NCBI GenBank assembly: GCA_030789695.1
Contig: CM061134.1
Span: forward strand, 65,733,481 to 65,797,480
Length of the DNA: 64,000 nt
Origin: Scilla litardierei
Taxonomy: Eukaryota > Streptophyta > Magnoliopsida > Asparagales > Asparagaceae
Direction of reading: 5' to 3'
The notes beneath the pieces were generated by a model. It worked only from the letters and a program-made list of their open reading frames with translations. It had not been told where the DNA came from and did no database searches. The translations under genes and the position numbers were made by a program. The stretch's first letter is position 1. Each line of letters starts with the position of its first letter. Below are positions 53,875 to 64,000 of this stretch, in pieces.

Positions 53875-54970
53875 GAAGGGTTTTGGTGGACCCTTAGAGC
53901 TCAGATCTGTCCTCGTCATATGTCATACAGACAACAGAGGGATTAAAAATCGCAGCGGAAAAACAAATAGCTACACATTTTAGCTAAGGCCCTAAGGCAA
54001 GCCAGAACCTAGCCAGGAACTATGCCGACTTGGGGTGGATCTGACCACCCCAAGAGGGATCTATACTACTGCGACATTATTAAAATTACACTAGAAAGCT
54101 ACTAAATGACATACCCGAAATCTTAGCCCTGGAGCAGGCAAGATGTACTGCACCACCTTCTGACACTCCTCGAAGCTGAGCCGCCTTGCGCATTCGATCC
54201 GATCTACCCGAAGCAAGCCGATCACTTGCCGAAAAAAATTTCACTTGAGAAGATCCACGTCAGAGACTTCTGGATCCGATCCAAACCTCCTCGCTGTCTT
54301 GCTAGGACTCGATTGGAGGATAGGAAGAAAAGAGGAGGAATTAAGTCGTCGATCGAGCGTGCTCAAAAATCAGGAGCTTCTCGAACAGGAGACTAGTGCA
54401 AATTTTCTCTTTGATGTTCACCCCTATTTATATAGGGAGCTAGACCCCTTGCTCATCGCACGAGCAATGTGGGACTAAATAAACAAAGAGTAATTTAATT
54501 AAGTTAGTAAGCCTTTCTTAAAGGCCTAACTTCAACCAATTAATTCTCCCGCACCATTGAGCTTTAGAGACGATACAAGCTATCATTTCGAAGAGCTTCA
54601 AATGGTGAACACGTAGGAACAAACGGCGACGAATTCCAACTTCGTTTGACCCCTCAAAAAAATACCCAAAGTTGGGGCAAAAGTCGTACCGCGTAGCCGT
54701 CACAAAAGGGATTCAAAAAACCCTAAAAACATCACTTAAGTTGCAGGCACACCCGCCAAGCCTTGTGGGTGCGCCCGCACTCATTGCGGGCGGGCGCCCG
54801 CAGCGGGCATGCCCGCTGCACCCACAGCGGGTGCCCGGCCCCCTCAGCGGGCCGGTGCCTGCTGGCTGAGCGGGCTGGCCCCCCGCTGCGAAAGTGGGTG
54901 CACCCGCTTCTTAAGCGGGCACGCCCGCCGGCTTTAGTGGGTGGCCTCCTATCCGAAGTGGGTTGATTCG
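53875..54970 (-). repeat. Degenerate LTR related to the Copia-2 LTR
   Basis: Read on the minus strand, this aligns in order with the promoter-to-U5 part of the Copia-2 LTR: GC palindrome array (54760-54960), the block around TTTGTTCCTACGTGTTCACC, AGTCCCACATTG, TATATAAATAGG, ATCTTGCCTGCTCCAGGG and the U5 phrase CTAAGGGTCC. Divergence is high. Its orientation and position fit the 5' LTR of Copia-0, but the missing PBS leaves a solo LTR possible. The left LTR boundary is approximate. Confidence 0.7.
54423..54476 (-). promoter_or_regulatory. USE-like element plus TATA on the minus strand
   Basis: AGTCCCACATTG (54476-54465) and TATATAAATAGG (54434-54423) are separated by exactly 30 bp, as in Copia-2, although most of the intervening bases differ. 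Confidence 0.7.
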
Positions 54971-56171
54971 GGGTATAAATTGCTTATTTCCCCCCGTTTC
55001 TGGGTATTTTATGTGTATATCGTATTAATTTTGGCGTTGACACGTGCGTTTTTGTGATATCGTAGATTATTAACGCCTAATCTATTTTTATACATAAAAT
55101 ACGATTTCTATGGACTAATATTAGCTCATCTTATTTTTCAGGTACCCCTGGAAATTTTCCAGATTTTCTGGAATTTTTCCAGGATTTTTGTTGAAGCTTG
55201 GAAGTATTTTTTGGGCATTTTACAAGCTAAGGGATTGATTCTGGAATTTTAAAACAGAAAAACAAAAAAAGGGGTTTAGTGGGCTTCTACCCGTGGCCCG
55301 CTCAGCGAGCGGGCCGCAGCTGTGTTTATTAATAAAAAATTTAATTAAAAAAATTTCACAGCCCAGCGGGCTGGCCCGCCTGGCCGGCCCGCAGGCGATC
55401 AAATTGAGCAGGGGAATGCGGGCGCTGGCTGGGGGGGCCCACCCCCCGGAAGAATTACAGCCCGCCCCCCGGTTTACGAAACAATTTTCGCTGGGCCCTT
55501 TTTTCTTGGGTGATTGGAACATCGTGAAACGAAGCAGGGGCCTGAGTTAAATTGTTCTCTGTTTTTTTTTGAGAGAAAGGGCAGAAGTTGTTTTTTGGGG
55601 CTGGGCAAGTTTTTTTGGAGTAGTTTTTTTTGGTTGCTTTGGGTTTTCTCCTCTCAAAGAAGGCTAGTGCTTGAGAAAGCTTGGGGATTGTTGAAAGCTA
55701 AAAGGAGAAGATCAAAGGGGAAGTTTGAGCTCTCCTCAAAAGGGAGTTCTCTTGTATTTAAGTTTATATTTTCAGTTTCTCTTTGGTTTTTGCCATTTGT
55801 AATAACTTTTGAATGAATATTTTGAAATAAATGAAAGTGTTCTTGTGTATACTGAGTGGCTAATCATTTTGTGTGTGTTTTTGGTGGATTGAGGTATGTT
55901 GGGCTATTAAATCTCATCTCTAGTATAATGTTTTATCTCATAGGTGGATGAAATGTTGAGTTAGGGTTGTTCATTGGAACCCTAGTGGAAAATCCAAAGA
56001 GAGGCTCATCCTAGTGGACCCTCTCTATTGTGCTTATTGTAAAATTTTCTCAATGTTTCATTCACTACTTTTTGCATCCAATGTGTTTGATGAAATGCCA
56101 AATTATCTGATCACTCTCTCCTTAGCCGGATGAGAGGTCGTAGTGACTTGAGATGGATTTATAAGCCCAAC
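54971..56171. other. Unassigned retroelement-like region
   Basis: 55290-55470 has more GC-rich palindromes (GCGGGCTGGCCCGC). 55550-56160 is UTR-like, with a TTGTATTTAAG box and a GAATGAATATTTTGAAATAAATG stretch, and could be part of an LTR, but no terminus, PBS or protein is recognisable. Confidence 0.35.
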
Positions 56172-56566
56172 TGTTGAGTATTGGACTTCTCACTACTTGG
56201 TGTTAATGATGAGCAAACATAAATACTTGTGACTAATCCCCTATTTTGCAGTTAATTCATTGCCTAAGCTTACTATGAAGATCAACTAGCAATGGATGAC
56301 TCACAAACGTGATTGAAGGCAAATGATATGAATTGGATGATCGTAGATTGATGATTGAAGCTCCGTAAAGACTTCAAGCTCATACGATGGAAAGAAGAGA
56401 TTATTCGTCAATGTAACTTTTCTTTTATCTCTTCTAGTATGTAGCTTAGAAGTAGAACTATGATGGAGCACTCACACACATCTACTTTCGGTCATAGGAC
56501 ATCTCTAGACCTTTGTCCTTTGATCTCAATTCAATTCTCTTTTGTTTGTGCTAGGATTGTTCATAA

Positions 56567-57221
56567 CAGCCGACTGCTTAACAGTTTACAGTCGCCTGTC
56601 TCAAAAACAGTCGACTGTGTTTTGTTCTACAGTCGCCTGTTATGCACAGACTATTACAATGCAGTTTTTGGGTCCTCTCTGATTATCTCGCACAGACTAC
56701 TGTTGAACGTTTATCAGGTGCCTGTCTTAGCGACAGTCGACTGTGAATGGTTCATCAGTCGCCTGTCTCTCCTTGCCCAAACTCTGTTTGATCCGATTTC
56801 TACGGCCAGTCAACTTATGCTGTATATACAGTTGACTGTCTATTAGATTAGTCGACTGTCTATGCTGCAACAGTCGCCTGTCTGTACGTCTATTCTTTGA
56901 CTCAGCTCTCTGGAAATTTCTCCTGTCTGTGACAGTCGTCTGTTTAAGGATATACAGTCGCCTGTTCTGATTGACAGTCGATTGTGTTCCTTGCATCAGT
57001 CGTTTGTCCTGTATCTTGTGAGATTTCCAGTACTTTATCTAACTTACTCTTCTCTCGGCCAGTCGCCTGTCGAAGAATGTACAGTCGCCTGTTGGTTTTA
57101 CAGACGACTGTCTTGGCTTCATCAGTCGACTGTCCACATGGTAAGTTACCGTTATGAATTCTCACCTACCCTTGTTGACTGTGCAACAGTCGACTGAGGT
57201 TTGTTCAACAGTCGACTGTCG
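56567..57221 (+). promoter_or_regulatory. CAGTCGACTG-type palindrome array in Copia-3 U3
   Basis: About 21 sites, mostly CAGTCGCCTG and CAGTCGACTG, in the same order and positions as in Copia-1. The last ends ~86 bp before the TATA box. Confidence 0.9.
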
Positions 57222-57305
57222 CAAGTTCAGATTATATCCGTTGAGATTTTTCTCACGGATTTCGATTGGGTTTTTGCCTAAACTGTTTTGTGGATTTGAG
57301 AAAGC

Positions 57306-57314
57306 TATAAATAG
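57306..57314 (+). promoter_or_regulatory. TATA box of Copia-3 LTR
   Basis: TATAAATAG, the best-preserved version of this box among the three Sirevirus-like LTRs. Confidence 0.75.
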
Positions 57315-57992
57315 AGCTTCTACTGTTTCATTAGAAGGTTACTCATTCATTACAAAATCCTTCAAGCTTTCATTTCCAAAGATAAAAGCTTTCAAATCCA
57401 ACGTCCTAAGTATTTCCATATCTTGTTCTCTTGCTCTCCAACCTAGAACCAGAGAGTGATCTTCTAGGCATTTGGTGCAGTCAAGAGAAAGGGCTTTTCT
57501 CCTCTCTTCCAAGAGAGTTCTTCAACACACATCATACTTCTCCTTCAAGTTCTACTTCAAGGCATAGGTGATTGTAAGTGTTGCTTTCAGATTTCATAAC
57601 TTCTTTATTTGAATTGTGCTCTCAGTTGTGAGAGTGGTTTTTGCTTGCTCCCTGGTTGTGGGAGTCAAGGACATCGATTGTATTCGATTGCACTTGTAGG
57701 GTTGCTACAAGTGGGGTTTTAAGGAAACCTCAAGTTAGGGTTCTAACTTGAGTATCCGGTGGTATCCGGGTGGTAGGGACGTAGGATTACCGGGAACAAG
57801 TCGGTAGTTGACTTGGGTAATCCGAACCCTTAAAACATATCTGCGTTTGCGTGTGTTTCTCTTTGGGTTGTTTTTCTATTCCGCACTATTTGTTGGATTG
57901 CATTTTATTTGGCGTAAATTCCTTATAAATTTGCATAAACACTATTCAACCCCCCCTTCTAGTGTTTTCCCCATAGACAGGGTCCTTACAAT

Positions 57993-58004
57993 TGGTATCA
58001 GAGC
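57993..58004 (+). other. Copia-3 primer-binding site, initiator tRNA-Met type
   Basis: TGGTATCAGAGC two bases after the LTR end. Confidence 0.9.
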
Positions 58005-58018
58005 GCAAGGTTTTATCT

Positions 58019-60354
58019 ATGGCATCCAACAACAACAATGTTCCTCCACCGCCTACATACAACAATCACGACCGTGATGGAGCGTCCACACTTTTCGAAG
58101 GTCAATCTACGGTACGTCCTCCACGTTTCAATGGTACTAACTTTGGTTATTGGAAGTGTAGGATGGAGACATTCCTTAGGAGTGCTTCTCTTTGGAGAAC
58201 TCTTCACAAGGAATACGTCGAGCCCTCCGAAGATGATTTCGAGAAATGGACGACTTCCGAGAAGTCCGCCGAAGTCAACAATGCTAAAGCAATAAACACT
58301 CTTCATTGTGCGTTGGACCCGAATGAGTTCAACAAGATATGCACATGTAAGAGTGCATATCAAATTTGGAACCATCTCATTGTTACCCACGAGGGAACGA
58401 ATAAGGTAAAGCTTTCAAAGTTATATGTTGCCGTGCAAAAATTCGACTTGGTTCACATGCAGGAAAATGAGAGCATTGCGTCGATGTACGGACGCTTTAC
58501 CGACATCACAAACGAATTGGAAGCCCTTGACCAAATCTACACCGAACCTGAAAAGGTAAGGAAGATTATCATGGGGATGACCTCCAAATGGGAAAGACGT
58601 GCAATCGCCATTGAGGAGGTCAATGACTTGAAGAACTACACCGTGGTGAATCTCATCGGGACTCTTATGTCTTACGAAGTAATACGGGATAACCGATTGA
58701 AGATTCGAGCCATGATGAATCCCTCGGAGGCCAAGAAGAAAGCTTTGGCGTTCAACGCCAATTCGTCATCCTCCGAAAGTGATGAATCCGAGAACGAGAT
58801 GGATTTGGGTGAAATGGCCAAATGGCGAAGAAGTTCCAACGCTTCTTCTGCAAAGGTAAATTTCCCTCCAACAAACGTTTTGAGTCTACTAATGCTACTT
58901 CCTCTCTTTTTTATAAGTGTAATAAGCCAGGGCACATCAAGAGGGATTGCCCAATGCTAAACAACAAAGAAAAGTGGAAGGCACCAAAGTACCACAAGTC
59001 CAACAAGAACAAGAAAGACAAGAAGAAAGGACTCGTCGATACCTTTGATGACTCAAGTGATGACTCATCAAGAGATTCCGATGATGAGAAGGGTGAGAGC
59101 GCCCACATGTGCTTCATGACACTTGAAGACCCACTCTCGGATGAGAGTGATTCCGATACGGATAACACCGAGGTAACAATGGATGAACTTCGCATAGATA
59201 ATGAAGAACTATTTGCTAAATACCAATCTTTAATGCTTAGATACTCTAGCTTAAAGAAATCAAAAGTTAGCAAGTCATCCATTCCATGCATTATCAACAA
59301 TGACACCATTGTTGATACTTTAACCCTTGAGAAAGCAAACTTAGCTTCTCAAAATGTCACATTGAGAAATGAGGTGAATTCCCTCAAATCTCAACTAGAT
59401 CAAACACATCCCATGGATAATAGTGATCTAGTTACATGCCACACACAATTGGGATTAGAGAATGATTCTCTTAAAACCCAAGTGCACGAGCTCAAAGCAC
59501 GGGTGTCCACCTTGGATACCAACATATCTTCTTTAAAGGAGAAATATGAGCTCATGTCCTCCCGTATTGTGAGATTCAATAAGGGACAAGGACAATTGGA
59601 TGATTTGCTTGCAAATCAATTTCCGGCCACACATCGTGTTGGCCTTGGATTTGTAAAAGCTAATGCATCTAATGATCGCACCTCCTATAGTGGTGTCACT
59701 ATAGATTTTGTGAGGCCTTCCTCCGATGCATCCACAAGTGGTGTCAAAGACACTATAGGTAGCAATCCTACCAAGAATGTCACCACATCACTTTCTCTTC
59801 CTTTTAGCAAGAACCCCACTAAGGGTGGAAACCAAAAGCAAGGTCATGCTTATATGTACACTAATACTCATCCACGTAGGAAACATCCTACTTCACAAAT
59901 GGATAATCATGACACATTTTATGCTCCGCACCCACGGACACATACACAACCACACATGAGAAATACTCATGTACGTGCTCCCACACACCCATATGCTCAT
60001 ACGCTTCATTCTTTCATGTATGCTAATTCTCCACATGTCATGCATGATCAATATGCTTCATATAATATGCATGTTCCCAAGAATACATATCATTCTAGAA
60101 TGTACAATGCATATCCTCCACCACATATTTATGCTAGAAATCATGTTCCTAAGAAGCATGCACCACATAGAAATTTAACACATATGCATGCAACTAGGAA
60201 TAGGACTCCCAAGATGTACACTATTTGGGGTCCTAAGAACACTAGACTAAATGTTAGGAATGCTTATGTTGATTCCTACTTTCATGATGTAATTAGAAAT
60301 AGTAACTATGTTGGGAAGCGGAAGTCCACTTGGACTTGGCTTCCAAAGGGCTAA
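58019..60354 (+). pseudogene. gag: Copia-3 Gag, one-base frameshift
   Basis: The ATG at 58019 opens the Gag domain (FNGTNFGYWKCRMETFL). Near 58818 one C is missing from the GGCCCAAATGG found in Copia-1, shifting the frame. The second frame carries the zinc knuckle (CNKPGHIKRDCP, first Cys replaced by Tyr), acidic and coiled-coil regions and the His/Tyr-rich tail (ending TWTWLPKG), with the stop TAA at 60352-60354. Here the tail is not cut off as in Copia-1 and has only one copy of the MYANSPHVMH unit. Confidence 0.9.
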
Positions 60355-60416
60355 TCCCCTTGGACCCAACAAACATTGGGTACCATAAGCTTATGGTATA
60401 TTATATAGGTACCCAA
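60352..60416 (+). promoter_or_regulatory. Copia-3 gag-pol junction with overlapping hairpins
   Basis: Stop TAA, then TTGGGTACC (60376-60384), palindrome TACCATAAGCTTATGGTA (60381-60398), in-frame TAG (60406-60408) and GGTACCCAA (60408-60416). pol continues in the same frame as gag after the TAG. Identical to Copia-1. Confidence 0.6.
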
Positions 60417-63400
60417 GAGAAAGAAGAAGAGCAATAAATGCCTTATTATCTCTAAAGGGAAAGGATGGATTCTTGATAGCGGTTGCTCCAAACACATGAC
60501 GGGAGATCCCTCATTGCTCTCCGAAGTGATTAGCATCAAAGATGGTGCAACGGTCACTTTTGGAGGTAATCAAAAGGGAACCATCATTGGAGTAGGTATC
60601 GTTGGTAATCCTTCCAAACCCCTAATTACTAATGTGTATCTTGTTAGTGGTTTATGTCACAACCTCATTTCCATAAGTCAACTTTGTGACAAAGGTTACA
60701 AGGTTAACTTCGGAGAAGAATTGTGTACTATTGTTGATTGTGATTCAAATGTTTTATTTTCCGGTATTAGGCGTAAAAATATTTATTATTTAAGCTTGCC
60801 TAAAACCGTAGAACATTGCTTAGTTGCTAACACAAGTGAACAACTATTATGGCATCGCCGTTTTGGTCATGTTCACTTCAAGCACTTATATAAGTTAGCT
60901 AAGCATGATCTAGTCAAAGGTTTTCCTAAGATTATTTTTAATAAGAAAAACTTTTGTGATTCATGTCAAAGAGGTAAACTAAGTAAATCTTCATTTAAGC
61001 TTAAAGAAGGTATTACTTCTAAGAGGCCCCTAGAACTTCTACATCTAGATTTATTTGGGCCAATTAGAACCGCTTCTTTAGGTAATGCTCATTATGGACT
61101 AGTTGTCGTTGACGACTTTTCTAGATTTACTTGGGTTTCATTTTTAACTAATAAGAATGAAGCTCATGAAGAGTTTACCAAATTTGCAAAGAAGATTCAG
61201 AATCTTTTAGGATCCACCATTATCACTATTCGTAGTGATCATGGAGGAGAATTTGAGAATGAGTCTTTTACTAAGTTTTGTGATGACTCCGGGATAACTC
61301 ATAACTTTTCCTTTCCTCGTGCACCACCACAAAATGGTGTTGTAGAAAGAAAGAATAGGACTCTTATTGAGTGTGCTCGCACTATGCTCCATGATAGTCA
61401 TTTAGGACTACAATTTTGGGCAGAAGCGGTGCACACGGCATGTTATGTGCTCAATAGAATCCTAGTGAGACCCCGAACAAAAAAAACTTGTTTTGAGTTG
61501 TTTTATGATAAAAAGCCTCAAGTGAAATATTTTCGTGTCTTTGGTTCAAAATATTTTATAAAGAACACCTTTGGTAATTTAGACAAATTTGAGCCAAGAT
61601 CCGATGAAGGAATTTTTGTTGGATATTCCACACGTAGGAAAGCCTACCGGATATACAACAAAAATTCTTCAACGATTGAGGAATCACTTCACGTATCTTT
61701 TTATGAAGATTTTGACTTTCCTCATGTTGATGATGATAATGTAGATATTCTTTGTGATTCTCTTAATAATGTTAAGATTAATGATAATATTGTTGAGACT
61801 AACACTTCTAACGAAGTTGTTGAAGTTGTTCCTAGTGATCCAGGTTTACCCAAAGCTTATCCAACCGTTCGCAACCATCCCCATAACCAAATTATTGGAG
61901 ATATTGGTGTGGGTGTTCGAACGAGATCAAGAATTGAAGAATTCTCCCATTGCGCATTCGTCTCTACCATTGAGCCAAAGAACATTCAAGAAGCTTGTGA
62001 GGATAGCTCTTGGATAGTGGCAATGGAGGAAGAACTAGCGCAATTCGAGAGAAATGAAGTTTGGGAACTTGTACCTCTTCCAAGTGGTCACCAAGCTATC
62101 GGGACCAAATGGATTTTCAAGAATAAGACGGATGAAAACGAGGTAATCACACGGAACAAAGCAAGGTTAGTAGCTCAAGGCTACCGGCAAGAGGAAGGTA
62201 TTGATTTTGAAGAATACTTTGCCCACGTAGCTAGATTAGAAGCTATTAGGTTGCTTTTATCTTTTGCATCCCATAAGAATTTTAAATTATTTCAAATGGA
62301 TGTTAAAAGTGCATTTTTAAATGGATTTGTAAATGAAGAAGTCTATGTTTCTCAACCTCCCGGTTTTATTCATGAGAAATTTCCAAACCATGTTTTCAAA
62401 CTTAAGAAAGCGTTGTATGGATTGAGACAAGCTCCTAGAGCTTGGTATGATCGCCTTAAGACCTTTCTTTTGAATTTAGGTTTTAAAATGGGAGAAGCTG
62501 ATTCTACACTCTTCATTAAAGATTATGAAAATGACATTCTTTTGATTCAAGTTTATGTAGATGATATTATTTTCGATTCTACTAACTTTAATCTTTGTCA
62601 AGAATTTTCCAAGTCTATGAAGGATGAGTTTGAGATGAGCCACATGGTAGAGCTCACCTACTTCCTTGGATTGCAAATTCGACAAATGGAGAATGTCACT
62701 TTCATACATCAGATAAAGTACACAGGGGAGCTTATTAATCGATTCGGGATGGAATCGTCTTCAAGCAAAAGGACTCCCATGAGTACTACTACTCATCTAC
62801 ACAAGGATGAAAGCGGAAAAGATGAATATGTTCGTCTATATCGAGGTATGATCGGTAGCTTACTTTACTTAACCGCTAGTAGGCCCAATATCATGTTTTC
62901 CGTATGTATATGTGTTAGATATCAAGCAAGACCTAAGGAGTCACACTTGATTGCGGTTAAACGAATATTTCGTTATCTCAATCAATCCCTAGATTATGGG
63001 TTACTTTACCCTAAGTCTAGCATGTATGAGTTAATCTCAATAGTGATGCCGACTTTGCCGTATGCAAGTCCGACAGGAAAAGTACTAGTGGCACATGCCA
63101 TTTCTTAGGAAATTTCTTAGTTTCTTGGTTCTCTAAGAAACAGAATTCGGTGTCATTGTCCACGACTGAAGCGGAATATATTGCCGCGGGTCTTGCATGT
63201 GCACAAGTTCTTTGGATGAGACACACTCTTAGTGACTATGGTGTCAATTGTGATACTTGCCCTATCATGGTTGATAATCAAAGTGCTATTTGTATTTTCA
63301 AGAATCTGGTACACCACTCCCGTACCAAACACATAGACGTGAGACACCATTTTATAAATGATCATGTAGCTAAGAAGGACATCATCTTAGAGTACATTGA

Positions 63401-63503
63401 AACCCAAAAACAAATTGCCGATATCTTCACTAAACCTCTTAAAGAAGATTCATTTGTGAGGTTGCGTGGAGAATTGGGAATTATGGGTGAATCTGAAATC
63501 TAG
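60409..63503 (+). pseudogene. pol: Copia-3 pol (protease, integrase, RT, RNase H), one frameshift
   Basis: Protease [14 protein letters not shown]; integrase head [14 protein letters not shown] and [11 protein letters not shown]; core with [14 protein letters not shown] and the Glu of [10 protein letters not shown] with [26 protein letters not shown] and active site [11 protein letters not shown]; RNase H SLSTTEAEYIAAGLACAQ, ending with the stop at 63503. One T is missing at ~63040 compared with Copia-1 (CTCATATAGTG), moving RNase H into another frame. Otherwise the frame is open, so this copy is the better guide to the family's pol. Confidence 0.92.
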
Positions 63504-63771
63504 AAGCTCAATTTTCATGCTATAACTCCTTATTGAGCTCATATTCTTAATTGTCTTTCTTCATGTGCTTTATTGTTTTATGAGATTAAGAAAGGCAATT
63601 GTGACTTATTTGATTTCATGAGTGTTCGAAGTTGATTGGAATAATTTGTGTTGCAATGGATTTATTGGTTTCATAATGATTTTAAGATGTATTTGTGATT
63701 AGAGTATAGGTCCTAAGGTGAGTGTTCTTATTCTCTGGAATTCTATCTCAATGTGCATTTTTGACCAGGAC
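63504..63771. other. Spacer after Copia-3 pol
   Basis: Noncoding, colinear with 36521-36785 of Copia-1. Confidence 0.5.
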
Positions 63772-64000
63772 AGACGACTGTTTTTCTTTTGTTAGTCGAC
63801 TGCCCGACTCTATATCCTCTATATGAAAATTGATATCTTTCGCACAGCCGACTGATGACTATTTTACAGTCGACTGTTAGTTTAACAGGCGACTGCAATT
63901 TAGTTATCAGGCGACTGTACTCTCTGTCGAATTTTTACAATGTTCTCTGTTATTCCTGTGATCTATATTAATTCTCGGCCAGCTGACTGTTGTGTATATG
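63772..64000 (+). promoter_or_regulatory. Internal palindrome array of Copia-3 (partial)
   Basis: CAGACGACTG, TAGTCGACTG, CAGCCGACTG, CAGTCGACTG and CAGGCGACTG. The fixed half is CGACTG, as in Copia-1's internal array. The window ends before the expected TATA-like box and extra ORF. Confidence 0.85.

Larger units (their letters stand above)
56172..57990 (+). repeat. Copia-3 5' LTR
   Basis: 1819 bp, TGTTGAGTATTGG…GGTCCTTACA, complete. The five bases before it (CCAAC) would be the target copy; its partner is outside the window. Confidence 0.93.
56172..64000 (+). mobile_element. Copia-3: Sirevirus-like element, right end outside the window
   Basis: Same family and order as Copia-1: 5' LTR, PBS, gag, gag-pol junction, pol, internal palindrome array. 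No nested insertion is present up to the window end, so it serves as a reference for Copia-1. It carries two single-base frame changes, one in gag and one before RNase H. The extra ORF and 3' LTR would lie beyond 64000. Confidence 0.92.

Overview
This window is intergenic DNA from a flowering plant with a large, repeat-rich nuclear genome. The evidence is Ty1/copia and Ty3/gypsy LTR retrotransposons of plant-specific types (Sirevirus-like and Athila-like), Helitrons with hairpin-CTAG ends, a CACTA end, palindromic MITEs in (TA)n tracts, and captured exons of plant genes. I see no intact host gene, rRNA or tRNA gene. A short TTAGGG-type array would fit Asparagales, whose telomeres are TTAGGG, but one degenerate interstitial array is weak evidence.

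Layout. 1-13,260 is a mosaic of DNA elements joined through (TA)n tracts. It holds a Helitron head at the window edge, a 400-bp palindromic MITE, a ~4.5-kb Helitron (525-5006) with a PXC2-like receptor-kinase fragment and an antisense lumazine-synthase exon, and a 5.6-kb TIR element (5019-10616) with the last two exons of a plasma-membrane H+-ATPase gene. Two short Helitrons in opposite orientation follow (10641-11303 and 11992-12700), with two palindromic MITEs between them, then a fourth palindrome. 13,285-15,985 is AT-rich and unassigned. A CACTA end (15,986) and a TTAGGG-like array lead into an old minus-strand copia element, Copia-0. Its 3' half is at 16,966-18,486 and its 5' half at 50,844-52,712.

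The 32-kb gap in Copia-0 is a Sirevirus-like element, Copia-1 (18,497-50,843). It has itself been entered twice: by a young Athila-like element (22,554-33,254, TSD CCTAA) and by a young second copia, Copia-2 (38,855-47,965, TSD TACAC). To the right of Copia-0 lie a GC-hairpin leader, a degenerate minus-strand LTR related to the Copia-2 LTR (53,875-54,970) and an unassigned stretch. A second Sirevirus-like copy, Copia-3 (56,172 to the window end), follows.

Main observation. Three retroelement families each carry their own array of short palindromes in the LTR upstream of the TATA box: CAGTCGACTG in Copia-1/3, a 16-bp CCGATCGG-centred palindrome in the Athila-like element, and AGCGGGC/GCCCGCT in Copia-2. 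In the two families with an extra 3' ORF, the family's motif array plus a TATA-like box occurs a second time inside the element, just upstream of that ORF. The motif-to-TATA spacing is nearly the same at both places (12 versus 13 bp; 85-87 versus 77 bp). The extra ORFs encode proteins with strongly basic N-termini and no evident membrane segment. I infer a possible self-encoded regulator that acts on both the LTR promoter and its own internal promoter. The sequence shows the motifs, spacing and ORFs; the regulatory role is inference.
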